Shown in pieces: positions 55,905-64,000 of a DNA stretch of 64,000 nucleotides. The notes under the pieces are model-generated. The model saw only the letters and a program-made list of their open reading frames with translations, did not search any database and had not been told where the DNA came from. Made by a program: the position numbers and the translations under genes. Within the stretch, counting starts at the first letter, position 1. The number at the start of each line of letters is the position of its first letter. This DNA comes from Calothrix sp. NIES-4105. Its GTDB lineage: Bacteria; Cyanobacteriota; Cyanobacteriia; Cyanobacteriales; Nostocaceae. The stretch covers positions 7,307,717-7,371,716 of the forward strand of contig NZ_AP018290.1 of the NCBI RefSeq assembly GCF_002368415.1, in the 5' to 3' direction.

Positions 55905-56354
55905 CATAGTTGACAAAAGCAAACGAAGTTGATAAGGTGACTTGCTTTGAATAATATACTTCTTGAATATAGATGGCGCCGTATCCAATTCTTTAAATAT
56001 TGGATACTTAAATACTTAGATACTTAAACACTTAAATGTCCACATGCATATCTCAGGCGCCACTAGTTTAACCTTCTCGCTCAAAAGTCACACGAGCGCG
56101 CACTCGCCATTGATGAACAAGATTTGTAACAATAAGTATATACGTAGTTATATTTACCATCACAGCATCTAAATATTTAAATACTTGAGTACAATACTTG
56201 AGTACGTTATAGAGATTAGTACCCAGTTTAGGCACAGTTTGTCAAGAATTACGTCAAATATCCTACGGCTAAATTACTGTATTAGTATTCCTAATGCAGG
56301 GATTTTACGTGCGTATGAAATATACTAACTAAATTTATTTGGTACTTGACAATC
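55905..56354. other. Gap with TACTTAAATA iteron-like repeats
   Basis: GTATCCAAT (55981-55989) pairs with ATTGGATAC (55999-56007). ATACTTAAATACTTAGATAC and ACTTAAACACTTAAAT continue to 56037. A second cluster, AAATATTTAAATACTTGAGT (56171-56190) with ACAATACTTGAGTACG after it, lies at 56168-56204. Similar words recur at 63911-63942. No gene is seen. Confidence 0.55.
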
Positions 56355-58694
56355 ATGATAAATCTGGTCTGGAAAAAAAGTATAGGAAGTAACATATCTT
56401 TCGTTAACTTAGCATTTAACTGGATGCTATTGTTCGTCACAAATATCAAAAAGCGCCTGCTACCGTTGTTATTTTTGCTCTCATTTACAGCAGTACTAAT
56501 ACTTCAAAGCTTTTCCCTACCTAGTATTGCCCAACTACCTCCCCAAAATCGGCAAGAAATTCGTGGTGTGTGGCTCAGTAGTAATGATTTAAATGTTTTT
56601 CGCTCTGGCGCTAAGGTACAGTCCGCCATGCGCCAACTGCAAGAACTGAACTTTAATACTGTTTATCCTGTAGTTTGGAACGATGGTTATACAAAATACC
56701 CCAGTGCTGTTCTCCAAAAAAAAGGTATCCCCTTTTTCTTTAGAGGTGCGGAAGGACAAGATGTGTTTGCAGATATTATCGCCCAAGCGCGCAGCCAAGG
56801 GTTACTAGCTATACCCTGGTTTGAATTTGGTTTTATGGTTCCCCTGACTTCCGAACTTGCATCAGCACATCCTGATTGGCTAACACAAAAGCGGGATGGA
56901 ACTCAAACTTCAATTAGTGCAGCAGGAGAAGTTGCATGGTTGAATCCATTTCATCCGGAGGTGCAGAGTTTTATCACCGAACTCATAGCGGAAATCATGA
57001 CCAAATACAATCCCGATGGTATTCAATTTGACGACCACATGAGTTTGCCTGTAGATTTCGGTTACGACAAGTATACTATTAATCTTTATACTCAAGAAAC
57101 TGGCAACGCTCCCCCACCAAATCCCCAAGCTCAAGCCTGGATAAAATGGCGTGCTGATAAAATTACTGCCTTTATGGTAGACCTTTACCAAAGCGTAAAA
57201 GCAATAAAACCAAATGCGATTGTCTCTGTTTCTCCTAATTACTACGATTTTGCCTACAAGTTTCATCTGCAAGATTGGCTAAACTGGGTGCGATTGGGTA
57301 TTGTTGACGAGTTAGTCATGCAGGTTTATCGTGACGATTTAAACAGCTTTACCAGTAAAATTACTCGCCCAGAAGTTTTAGAAAGTCAACAAAGTATTCC
57401 CGTTGGTATCGGCATTATGGCTGGATTGCGGGGTCGTCTGGTGACAATCGCCCAAATTCAATCCCAAGTACAAGCAGCGCAACAACGAGGTTTGGGTGTT
57501 GCTTTTTTCTACTACGAGAGTCTTTGGGATATCGCCCCAGAACCAGCCCAGCAGCGACAGTCAGTATATGCAGCGCTTTTTCCTACTTCCAGACGGCGTG
57601 ATGTATCTCAAATTACACCTCGCCAACCAACTTTTAGAACCGTCTCTTTACCTTTATTTACCAGACCTAGCGCAGGAACACGAGCGCGCGGTTATTTTCT
57701 GGAATTATCGAGTGCAGGTGGCGCCCCAAAACGTATTTTATTAGATACAGGCTCATCAGGACTGCGAGTGCCCAGAGAATTTTTAGGTAATGCTCCCATA
57801 CGCCGAACAGGGCAAACTATCAGGGAGACATTAAGTGATGGTACTATTTTAGAAGGTGAATTAGTTTACGCTCCGATTCGCTTTGGTTTAATTCCCACAA
57901 CAGAACCCGTACCTGTACAAATTGTGACTAGTCGCCAATGTACCGCACAAAGACCTAACTGTTCCGCTAAAAGCGCTAGTCCTTTCTCCGGTATTATTGG
58001 AGTCAACTATTTTGAAAAATCCCTTCCTTACAACCCGTTAAGAAAGTTACCAGGGAATTTAAGTAATGGATTTATTGTCACTGGTAATAGTAACAGTAAC
58101 GGTAGTCTGACTCTAGGTTTAACAAGTGAAAATCAAGCAGGTTTTAAAATGGCTGCTTGGACTAAACAACCTGCAATTAATGGTGTCGAAGGTGACAGAT
58201 GGGACTCTCGACTGGGGGGAGTTTGCGTAACTATCGCTCTTAATGCAACAAAAATCCCTTGTAATGCCAGAATGATTGTTGATACTGCAACTATTAATGG
58301 CTCGATAGAAGTTAAGTCAGCAGCCACAATTGGTAAACTAAAAGCAGGAGTATTAGGTGCAGCAAATGCCTTAAGGTTAGCAATTAATGACGTTTTTGAT
58401 TACAGCTTAACACGACAGAACCGCGATGGTTTTAATCGCTGGAGTTTAAGTATATCGCCGCAATTAGAATTTCCGGTATTTGTTAATACTGGTATTGGCT
58501 TTTTTGATAGATTTGACGTACTCTTTGACCCCGTGAATGGGAGACAGGGTTTCCGTCCTCGGAGTCAATCAACGCCCATTAATCCCTCTTCTGTCACTCT
58601 CCGAATTGAAGACGGATTAAGCAGAAAAACACTTGAAGATTCAAATACTTACTATTCAATCAAAGATAGTACTTCAAGAATGTACTGGGGTTAA
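56355..58694 (+). CDS. GH10-like (DUF187) glycosidase fused to a pepsin-like aspartic protease domain
   Basis: A 779-residue protein. An N-terminal hydrophobic export segment (LLPLLFLLSFTAVLILQSF) leads to a glycosyl-hydrolase-10-like domain (about residues 70-400) with EIRGVWLSSND, FNTVYPVVWNDGYTKYPS, GLLAIPWFEFGF and YNPDGIQFDDH. After a linker comes a second domain with KRILLDTGSSGLRVPREF (Asp near residue 464) and a matching CNARMIVDTATING (Asp near residue 643). This is the two-Asp pattern of pepsin-type proteases with Cys pairs in between. It should act outside the cytoplasm or at the cell wall. DUF187 enzymes are thought to act on peptidoglycan or similar glycans. Both halves look complete, so the fusion is real, not a truncation. 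The ATG at 56355 is preferred over the TTG before it. Confidence 0.8.
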   Translation: MINLVWKKSIGSNISFVNLAFNWMLLFVTNIKKRLLPLLFLLSFTAVLILQSFSLPSIAQLPPQNRQEIRGVWLSSNDLNVFRSGAKVQSAMRQLQELNFNTVYPVVWNDGYTKYPSAVLQKKGIPFFFRGAEGQDVFADIIAQARSQGLLAIPWFEFGFMVPLTSELASAHPDWLTQKRDGTQTSISAAGEVAWLNPFHPEVQSFITELIAEIMTKYNPDGIQFDDHMSLPVDFGYDKYTINLYTQETGNAPPPNPQAQAWIKWRADKITAFMVDLYQSVKAIKPNAIVSVSPNYYDFAYKFHLQDWLNWVRLGIVDELVMQVYRDDLNSFTSKITRPEVLESQQSIPVGIGIMAGLRGRLVTIAQIQSQVQAAQQRGLGVAFFYYESLWDIAPEPAQQRQSVYAALFPTSRRRDVSQITPRQPTFRTVSLPLFTRPSAGTRARGYFLELSSAGGAPKRILLDTGSSGLRVPREFLGNAPIRRTGQTIRETLSDGTILEGELVYAPIRFGLIPTTEPVPVQIVTSRQCTAQRPNCSAKSASPFSGIIGVNYFEKSLPYNPLRKLPGNLSNGFIVTGNSNSNGSLTLGLTSENQAGFKMAAWTKQPAINGVEGDRWDSRLGGVCVTIALNATKIPCNARMIVDTATINGSIEVKSAATIGKLKAGVLGAANALRLAINDVFDYSLTRQNRDGFNRWSLSISPQLEFPVFVNTGIGFFDRFDVLFDPVNGRQGFRPRSQSTPINPSSVTLRIEDGLSRKTLEDSNTYYSIKDSTSRMYWG

Positions 58695-59235
58695 TGGTTT
58701 AGTCCGGCGCTCCATTGCTTGTAGTACAGAACGTTCAATATCATCTATATTATCGATGCTATTCAGGCGCCGCAGAGAAAGACCATTGCCTATTATTTAT
58801 TAATGTATTAATCGGCGCCGCTTCGACTACTAAATATCATTGATACAAATAATACTTACCAAAAAATAAAATACGTGCAGCACGCTGTATCAAGTTATAA
58901 TGTAAATTGCTTAAAAAATCAACGCTCTATATTTTTACAAATAGTTGATTTAATCTTAAGGGTTGTAATTATTTCTGATCTTGGCGTAGGAACACTCAGC
59001 TATTCTCCAAGATTTGAACGGTATCTTGAACTCATACCTAAGAACTTTAAATTTATGTCTCTGGTGATTATTACTTTAATATTTTTATTGGTAATGGATA
59101 GCGTGTTTGCTTCATCCGCGCGGCTTGTTTATAAATGCTCTTAATTTAATATAATGTAATATTGAAATCCGCCTAGCCCCCCGCGTGGAAGGGAGGGTTG
59201 GGGGGATCAACTCAGTGTCTCAAATATATTTTTAT
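58695..59235. other. Gap with gene scrap, two GGCGCC sites and a C-rich repeat
   Basis: The minus strand at about 58690-58790 reads LNSIDNIDDIERSVLQAMERRTK, a possible leftover tail of a lost gene. An 89-residue open frame at 58875-59144 has no support beyond length. The GCCCCCCGCGTGG and GGGTTGGGGGGATC repeat lies at 59170-59205, just before the esterase start. Confidence 0.4.
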
Positions 59236-60438
59236 ATGTTTAAACTAAGCCGAGTGATTGTAACATGGCTTGTATTATTACTAAGTCTAATTGGACTATT
59301 TTTAAGCGCTTGGATTTTGATCCCTGCTCCGACAATGCCACTATTAGTATTATCAGTCGGCGCCCGTGAAGTTTGTCCGTGGTTGCTCATCGGTAATATT
59401 ATTACGTTAATTACAGCATGGTTTTTGCTTCGTCGCTCTTTTAGGCGCCTTGCTTTAATTGCTAGTTTGGTAGGGTTGCTAATTTGCGGATGGGAACTAA
59501 TAAGCATCCAACCAGCACAAGCACAAATGGAAAACGAGATTCAACAACAGTTAGGTAAAGATTATTTAACTAAAATTCCTGTTGAAGCAAAAACGAATTT
59601 GCGAAGTACACCTTTTAGTTTCGCTGATTCATTTCTGGGTATTAATAAGGGTAAAACTCGTCATCTAGAAGATGTTCCCTTTACAACACAGAGGGGTATT
59701 GATTTAAATATGGAAATTTACCAACCTCCTGAAAAAGGTATTTACCCAGCACTTGTAGTTATTTATGGTGGTGCATGGAGAAGTGGTAGTCCCAAAACTT
59801 ATCTAGAGTTCAATCAATATATGGCAGCGCGCGGATACACTGTGTTTGCTATCGACTATCGTCATGCACCACGCTATCGTTACCCTGTACAGTTAGAAGA
59901 TGTAGTCGCTAGCTTGGGTTTTATTCGCCAAAACGCAGCTAAATATGAAGCTGATCCCGAACGGGTAGTATTATTCGGACGTTCTTCAGGCGCCCATTTG
60001 GCAATGTTAGCAGCATACAAAAGTAATGCATTACCAGTTCGAGGAGTAATTAGCTATTACGGGCCAGTCAATCTAACTGAAGGATATAACGATCCTCCAC
60101 ATCCAGACCCTATTAATACCCGTGCGGTATTAGAAGATTTTCTTGGAGGTTCACCGCAACAGCTACCATCAGAGTATCAAGTGGCTTCACCTATAAATTA
60201 TGTAAAGGATAAAGTGGCGCCGACTTTACTGATATATGGTAGTCAAGACCATGTGGTGGAAGCGAAATATGGAAGGCAAATATATCAAGGGTTACGAAAA
60301 GAAGGCAATACGGCAGTTTTACTAGAGATTCCTTGGGCAGAACATGGATTTGATGCTGTTTTTAATGGAGTGAGCAATCAGTTGGCTTTGTATTATACTG
60401 AAAGATTTTTGGCTTGGGCTGCTTTGATTGGCAACTGA
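59236..60438 (+). CDS. Membrane-anchored alpha/beta-hydrolase (esterase)
   Basis: A 400-residue protein. Three N-terminal helices (VIVTWLVLLLSLIGLFLSAW, VCPWLLIGNIITLITAWFLL, LALIASLVGLLICGWELI) precede an alpha/beta-hydrolase domain. That domain has the oxyanion segment VVIYGGAWRSGS, nucleophile Ser250 in LFGRSSGAH, an Asp in YGSQDHVV and His in WAEHGFD. It belongs to the hormone-sensitive-lipase/BD-FAE-like esterases. The ATG at 59236 is preferred because the upstream part of the longer frame is encoded by a dispersed repeat. The substrate is unknown. Confidence 0.85.
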   Translation: MFKLSRVIVTWLVLLLSLIGLFLSAWILIPAPTMPLLVLSVGAREVCPWLLIGNIITLITAWFLLRRSFRRLALIASLVGLLICGWELISIQPAQAQMENEIQQQLGKDYLTKIPVEAKTNLRSTPFSFADSFLGINKGKTRHLEDVPFTTQRGIDLNMEIYQPPEKGIYPALVVIYGGAWRSGSPKTYLEFNQYMAARGYTVFAIDYRHAPRYRYPVQLEDVVASLGFIRQNAAKYEADPERVVLFGRSSGAHLAMLAAYKSNALPVRGVISYYGPVNLTEGYNDPPHPDPINTRAVLEDFLGGSPQQLPSEYQVASPINYVKDKVAPTLLIYGSQDHVVEAKYGRQIYQGLRKEGNTAVLLEIPWAEHGFDAVFNGVSNQLALYYTERFLAWAALIGN

Positions 60439-60697
60439 TTATGAGCCGAATGGCACTATTGGGAGCATAATAAAACGAACTTTCACTAATTGCCCAGCGG
60501 CACGGAAGACAGGAATTTTACTCATGTTACTCTAGTAAATACCAGCAGGTAAAATTCTACATTAAATTGCCGCATTAAAGTTCTAAATTATACACGAAGA
60601 CTCGTAGTTATAAAAGTGAAAAATCGAATTATTTTTACGCAAGTCTTAATCGTGTTGTCTGCATGGATCAGGCATTGCTGCCCAGTATTTTTGTAAA

Positions 60698-60720
60698 TTT
60701 GACAACGAGGCGTTGTCAAA
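60698..60720. terminator. Strong hairpin between convergent genes
   Basis: TTTGACAACG-AGG-CGTTGTCAAA, a perfect 10-bp stem with a 3-base loop between the esterase and the Rieske gene. The remainder of 60439-60738 has no gene. Confidence 0.75.
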
Positions 60721-60738
60721 GACAATTAAAAATAGCAG

Positions 60739-61167
60739 CTAAACAGGCTTCACCAAAACCCCCGAACCCTCAATTTTAACCGCGTAAGTTGCCAAGGGTT
60801 CTGTGGCAGGTCCATTTAACACCTTACCGTCAGCTGCAAATGCTGATTTGTGACAGGGACACAAAAATTTATTTTCTGTTGCCTTCCAATCGACCTTACA
60901 ACCTTTATGAGTACAAGTAGGATTGACAGCAACAAGATTTTTTATTTTTGATGTACCTACGACCAAAACTGTACCCACTGGTGACTTTTCATTTAGTAGC
61001 TGACCATTTTTATCTAATTCGGCTACTGTACCAATATTCTGCCAGTCTTTTGATGTTGTAGTTGTAGTGGTTGTTGATTTCTCAGAACTGCAAGCTGCAA
61101 GCGCAAGTGGAAGAGAAGAAGCTATCCCACCAACACCAAACAAAGTTATAAAATCACGACGATTCAT
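60739..61167 (-). CDS. Tat-exported Rieske [2Fe-2S] protein
   Basis: A 142-residue protein starting MNRRDFITLFGVGG, a twin-arginine signal, and a lipobox-like LALAAC. A poly-Thr stretch and a small Rieske domain with both cluster loops (CTHKGC and CPCHKSAF) complete it. It is much shorter than cytochrome b6f PetC and lacks its membrane anchor, so it is a separate low-mass periplasmic or thylakoid-lumen electron carrier. Cyanobacteria carry several such arsenite-oxidase-like small Rieske proteins of unknown role. No oxidoreductase partner is adjacent. Confidence 0.85.
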   Translation of the reverse strand: MNRRDFITLFGVGGIASSLPLALAACSSEKSTTTTTTTSKDWQNIGTVAELDKNGQLLNEKSPVGTVLVVGTSKIKNLVAVNPTCTHKGCKVDWKATENKFLCPCHKSAFAADGKVLNGPATEPLATYAVKIEGSGVLVKPV

Positions 61168-61315
61168 AAAAACGTTAAATTTATTTAATTTGAACTGTGA
61201 TTACTTTTACTATAGAGGCGCCATAGTAGACTTATGCATACTAAAATGGTCGTGTGGAAAATTGAGAAGCCCGAAGCACGCGGAGCGCACAGGTGTCAGC
61301 GTGGGCAAGTAAAAA

Positions 61316-61995
61316 TTATATAGAAGCGAAAGGATTGTGCGCGTCCAAAACACACCCGTAACTATATTCCCCCAAAGGCAACTCAATTATAAACTCAGTT
61401 CCTTCTCCCACGACAGAATTACAACTAATTTTACCCCCATGAGTTTCCTCCACAATTTGACGAGCGATCGCCAGTCCCAATCCCGTTCTTTTTCTAACAC
61501 CTTTGGTTGTAAATAGATGTTCAAAAATCTTGACTTTTACAGCCTCAGATATTCCACAACTGTTATCTTGAATGCGAATTACAGCCACATTCAAATCCGG
61601 TAAAAAATCTGTTGTAACTTTAATATATTTAGGATTTTGAGTTAACTCTTGAAACGAGTATTTTTGACATTCACCATCAATCGCATCAATAGTGTTCGCC
61701 AAAATATTTATAAAAACCTGATTTAATTGTCCCAAAAAGCATTTGATGCGCGGTAATTGTCCGTAATTTTTGATTACTTTAATTTCCGGACGTAGTTCAC
61801 ATACTTTGAGACGATATTTCAAAATCAACAAAGTACTATCAATTCCTTCATGAATATTACAAGCAACTTTTTCTGATGTATCTGACCGAGAAAAAGTACG
61901 CAAACTATTGCTAATATCTGTGATGCGTTTTGTTGCACCTTTCATTGAAGTAATTAATTTTAGTAAATCTTCGCTCAGAAAATCTAATTCAATTT
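61316..61995 (-). pseudogene. C-terminal half of a histidine kinase
   Basis: The minus strand reads DFLSEDLLKLITSMKGATKRI, then SNSLRTFSRSD, NIHEGIDSTLLILKYRLK, QLNQVFINILANTIDAI, RIQDNSCGI and RTGLGLAIARQIV. It is the same cyanobacterial kinase type as in the permease fusion at 4448-7297 but with degraded motifs (DNSCGI for DNGxGI). The phospho-acceptor His and sensor parts are absent; the frame is lost near 61996, where plus-strand ABC sequence begins. It carries one GCGATCGC. Confidence 0.8.
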
Positions 61996-62262
61996 TACAA
62001 ATTAATAACCTTAGTAAACATTTTCAAACTAAATCCGATACGCTTGTGGCTCTCAAAGATATCAATATGGAAATCGAGCAAGGCGAATTTATCTGTGTCG
62101 TTGGCGCCTCTGGTTCGGGTAAATCTACGCTACTTTGTCAAATTGCTGGACTGGATAGTCCCACAACGGGAGAAGTCCGTATTAATGGCAAACGCATCAC
62201 GGCGCCTGGTCCAGATCGCGGTATGGTATTTCAGCACTACACACTTTATCCCTGGATAAACG
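61996..62262 (+). pseudogene. N-terminal fragment of a nitrate/sulfonate-type ABC ATPase
   Basis: The frame reads LQINNLSKHFQTKSDTLVALKDINMEIEQGEFICVVGASGSGKSTL (Walker A GASGSGKST), then GPDRGMVFQHYTLYPWINV, and stops matching at 62262. The Q-loop is present but the signature LSGGQ and Walker B are missing. GPDRGMVFQ is typical of NrtC/SsuB/TauB ATPases. The gene is cut on the right by an inverted-repeat element and on the left it starts against a broken kinase, so it is dead. Confidence 0.85.
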
Positions 62263-62386
62263 TACCTCACCGGAATGCACCTTCTTTTGGCTTGGGTAAG
62301 GTCGTCAGTGACGAACCGGAGCAAAAATAGGCAGAACACGCGCTCTTTCATTCGATTGGAAGCTCGTGGTGCATTCCGGTCAGGTA
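62263..62386. mobile_element. MITE-like element, 124 bp
   Basis: TACCTCACCGGAATGCACC (62263-62281) and GGTGCATTCCGGTCAGGTA (62368-62386) are 19-bp inverted ends with one mismatch. The inner part has no gene. It joins exactly at the point where the ABC ATPase frame stops matching its family. Confidence 0.6.
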
Positions 62387-62444
62387 AGGAAGCAGTTGCT
62401 GTGTAGTTTATATACTTTTTAAATTCAGTAATAGAATCTGAATC

Positions 62445-63653
62445 CTACCTGCTGTGAGCAAAGTTAGATGGGTCTTGGTCTCGTCGATGCCTAGTGGGAA
62501 TAGGGGCTGGCTGACTATCACCTACAAGGCAGGCGGTTTTTTCCAGGGATTCCCTTAATCGCTTGGCTGCGTAAATGGACATGTCTCGTGGTACATTAAT
62601 GCGGTCGCGTAAATATCGTAGAGCGACATCAGAACCTGATGGAGGTACACAATCAAAGCCTGTCATCATGTGTGTTAAAGCACAACGCAAAGCTTCATCA
62701 AACAATTTATCATCGGCAGGGTTGACTCGGATAATATTGATGCGGTGTTCGATAGTTCGTTGAAGAGCTTCCATACGGGAGTTCTCAGGTTCTGGATAAC
62801 TAACATCTGGTAACCCAAACCAAGGACCATTATCCACCCGCGCTTTATTAAGAAGCATTTGAGGTTCGCCATTTTCCCAACAACCCCCCATTTGAGGCGG
62901 TAAATCATGTACGTGGGTGTGAAAGTCGCTCTGGGTGCCGCAGTAAGTCGGTCGGCTTTCCATTGCTGCAAACCATGCGTTTAAGCGAGGGTTTTCCTCC
63001 CGCAGAGAGTAACCTTTATAGTAGTAAAGGCTCGCATTCATCCGTTCAACATAAGGTGTAAAGATGACATCGACGACACCGAAGCTATCTAAAAAGTAAG
63101 GTCCTCTTGTGCGACCGAGAGCCTCCTCGACTTTAGCCACCACTCCTAAAAATTGTTCTCGGTTGCGTTGTTCTTGTTGGAAGGAAATCGCTCTTGAGCA
63201 AAGCCAAGCGCACCAGGCTCTAAATAAAAGTCGTTCTAATTGACGTAGAGGCAGGACTGTGGGATCTTCCATTCCTTGGCTCAATCGACCAAAAGTCTTT
63301 TCCAAAGCGATTAAAATATCATCGCTTTCCTTAATAATCCGACCGTCTAGCTCAATTGCAGGGAGCATTCCTGATGGTACCTTACGTTTATACCAACTTT
63401 CTTTTTCCCCATAGCAGAACATTGTCACTTTTTCAACGCGGTAGGGGATCTGTTTTTCCTCTAGCCATAACCAAACTTTTTGACAGTAAGGGCACCAGGC
63501 GTGGTTATCGCGATACAGAGTTACCCGCACATTCTTATCGGGCTGCCCAAACAAGCGCAACTTGGCTCTAGCGTTGGTCTGCCCATTAACGGTATCGACT
63601 TTATAGTCTGTGAGGGTTTCTAGTTCTTGCCAGCTTAGGGGTGCGGTAGTCAT
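62445..63653 (-). CDS. Long glutathione-S-transferase-family protein
   Basis: A 402-residue protein. The N-terminal thioredoxin-fold domain (about 40-120) has [23 protein letters not shown] and [22 protein letters not shown]. The helical domain contains [20 protein letters not shown]. The C-terminal 150 residues (about 250-402) are an added segment seen in cyanobacterial and plant members. CPYC is a glutaredoxin-like active site, so thiol transfer or reduction is likely. The ATG at 63653 starts the conserved region, and the longer upstream frame is rejected. It contains neither GGCGCC nor GCGCGC. Confidence 0.8.
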   Translation of the reverse strand: MTTAPLSWQELETLTDYKVDTVNGQTNARAKLRLFGQPDKNVRVTLYRDNHAWCPYCQKVWLWLEEKQIPYRVEKVTMFCYGEKESWYKRKVPSGMLPAIELDGRIIKESDDILIALEKTFGRLSQGMEDPTVLPLRQLERLLFRAWCAWLCSRAISFQQEQRNREQFLGVVAKVEEALGRTRGPYFLDSFGVVDVIFTPYVERMNASLYYYKGYSLREENPRLNAWFAAMESRPTYCGTQSDFHTHVHDLPPQMGGCWENGEPQMLLNKARVDNGPWFGLPDVSYPEPENSRMEALQRTIEHRINIIRVNPADDKLFDEALRCALTHMMTGFDCVPPSGSDVALRYLRDRINVPRDMSIYAAKRLRESLEKTACLVGDSQPAPIPTRHRRDQDPSNFAHSR

Positions 63654-64000
63654 AAAGTGAGTTGCTTCCGGGCAATACGAGCGGATTTTTCTTGACTCTA
63701 CAATATTTTCAACCACACCACAAAATCCCAAAAAAAGAACGTAGTTACATGCTGAAAAAATAGAAGTATAACTTTGCCTGCATTGAATTGGAAGCATAAG
63801 CACGTAAAAACGGCAATCTTATCCTCCCACTGACAATACTAAACTAAACTGTTTAGTTTGCCCCTGGTGACAGCTTTGCTATATTTGCCGCAAACAGTAA
63901 TACTACTTACAGATACTTAGGTATTTAAGTATCTAGATACTTGTAAAGTATGGGCACCTAATATTAAATTACTATAGTACTATTTACACGCTTGTAAACA
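63654..64000. other. Upstream region of the GST gene with operator-like palindrome and iterons
   Basis: AAACTAAAC-T-GTTTAGTTT (63841-63859) is a perfect 9-bp dyad of the kind bound by TetR-type repressors. AGATACTTAGGTATTTAAGT (63911-63930), followed by ATCTAGATACTT to 63942, is an iteron-like repeat related to 55981-56037. The last 55 bases show nothing else. Confidence 0.55.

Noticed and set aside
58875-59144. An 89-residue plus-strand coding region
   Set aside because: No family match, no ribosome site, odd composition, and it lies among repeats and scraps; length alone is not enough.

Overview
The window reads as a filamentous, probably Nostocales-type cyanobacterial chromosome of about 40% G+C. 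Signs of this are the cyanobacterial small families (DUF6887/DUF6888, Uma2, Rpn/DUF4351, DUF2808, DUF305), a secreted TPR-CHAT protein, an ethylene-receptor-type kinase, and interspersed repeats (GTTGGGTT hairpins, GTAGAGACGCGAT palindromes, ACCACAGAGGCACAGAG blocks). Housekeeping genes (coaE, hemD, cobA) place it on the chromosome. The usual cyanobacterial word GCGATCGC (HIP1) occurs only about three times, whereas GGCGCC occurs about 97 times and GCGCGC/CGCGCG about 50 times.

Layout. 0-4.3 kb: the 3' part of an ethylene-receptor-like hybrid kinase, then a graveyard of toxin-antitoxin and nuclease genes (DUF6888/DUF6887 pair, a VapB with a truncated VapC, a frameshifted Uma2, a radical-SAM-tail-like remnant). 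4.4-9.6 kb: an APC-permease/histidine-kinase fusion, a nuclease-like gene, and an orphan ADP-ribosyltransferase-like toxin with a probable immunity gene beside a decayed AAA gene. 9.9-16.7 kb: a 1,583-residue exported TPR-CHAT protein, an Rpn-type nuclease and an unknown cysteine-motif protein.

16.8-38.7 kb is a copper-resistance region. It holds a CopM-like DUF305 lipoprotein, a CopB-like adaptor, a CzcA/CusA-type RND pump, a small lipoprotein, a second adaptor + HAE1-type RND operon with a His-rich lipoprotein, a MerR regulator, a cupredoxin, a Cu(I) P-type ATPase, an HMA chaperone, and an OmpR-type regulator/kinase pair. Two regulatory codes are visible. TTTCAT-N5-TTTCAT direct repeats precede five promoters (DUF305, adaptor, RND, lipoprotein, response regulator). 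Four MerR-type promoters carry TTGACT, a CTCTCCAG-like dyad and a 20-bp spacer (DUF305, the pseudo-chaperone ahead of the HAE1 operon, merR, and chaperone-copA-cupredoxin). The DUF305 gene has both. An FAD-monooxygenase/TetR pair sits inside this region, flanked by a duplicated DUF305 tail.

39-48.3 kb: a DUF2808 exported protein, a LysR/TSUP pair, an unknown membrane protein, then two tandem copies of a module made of a 42-45-residue conserved mini-protein followed by a hexapeptide acetyltransferase (one copy intact, one decayed), and coaE-hemD-cobA. 48.3-64 kb: a 59-bp tandem repeat, a GH31 glucosidase, a guanidino-modifying-type hydrolase, a tyrosine phenol-lyase-like enzyme that looks foreign (two HIP1 sites, no GGCGCC), a glycosidase fused to a pepsin-like protease, a membrane-anchored esterase, a Tat-Rieske protein, broken kinase and ABC genes with a small inverted-repeat element, and a long glutathione-S-transferase-family protein.

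All calls come from reading the sequence and recalled family motifs; no database search was possible.
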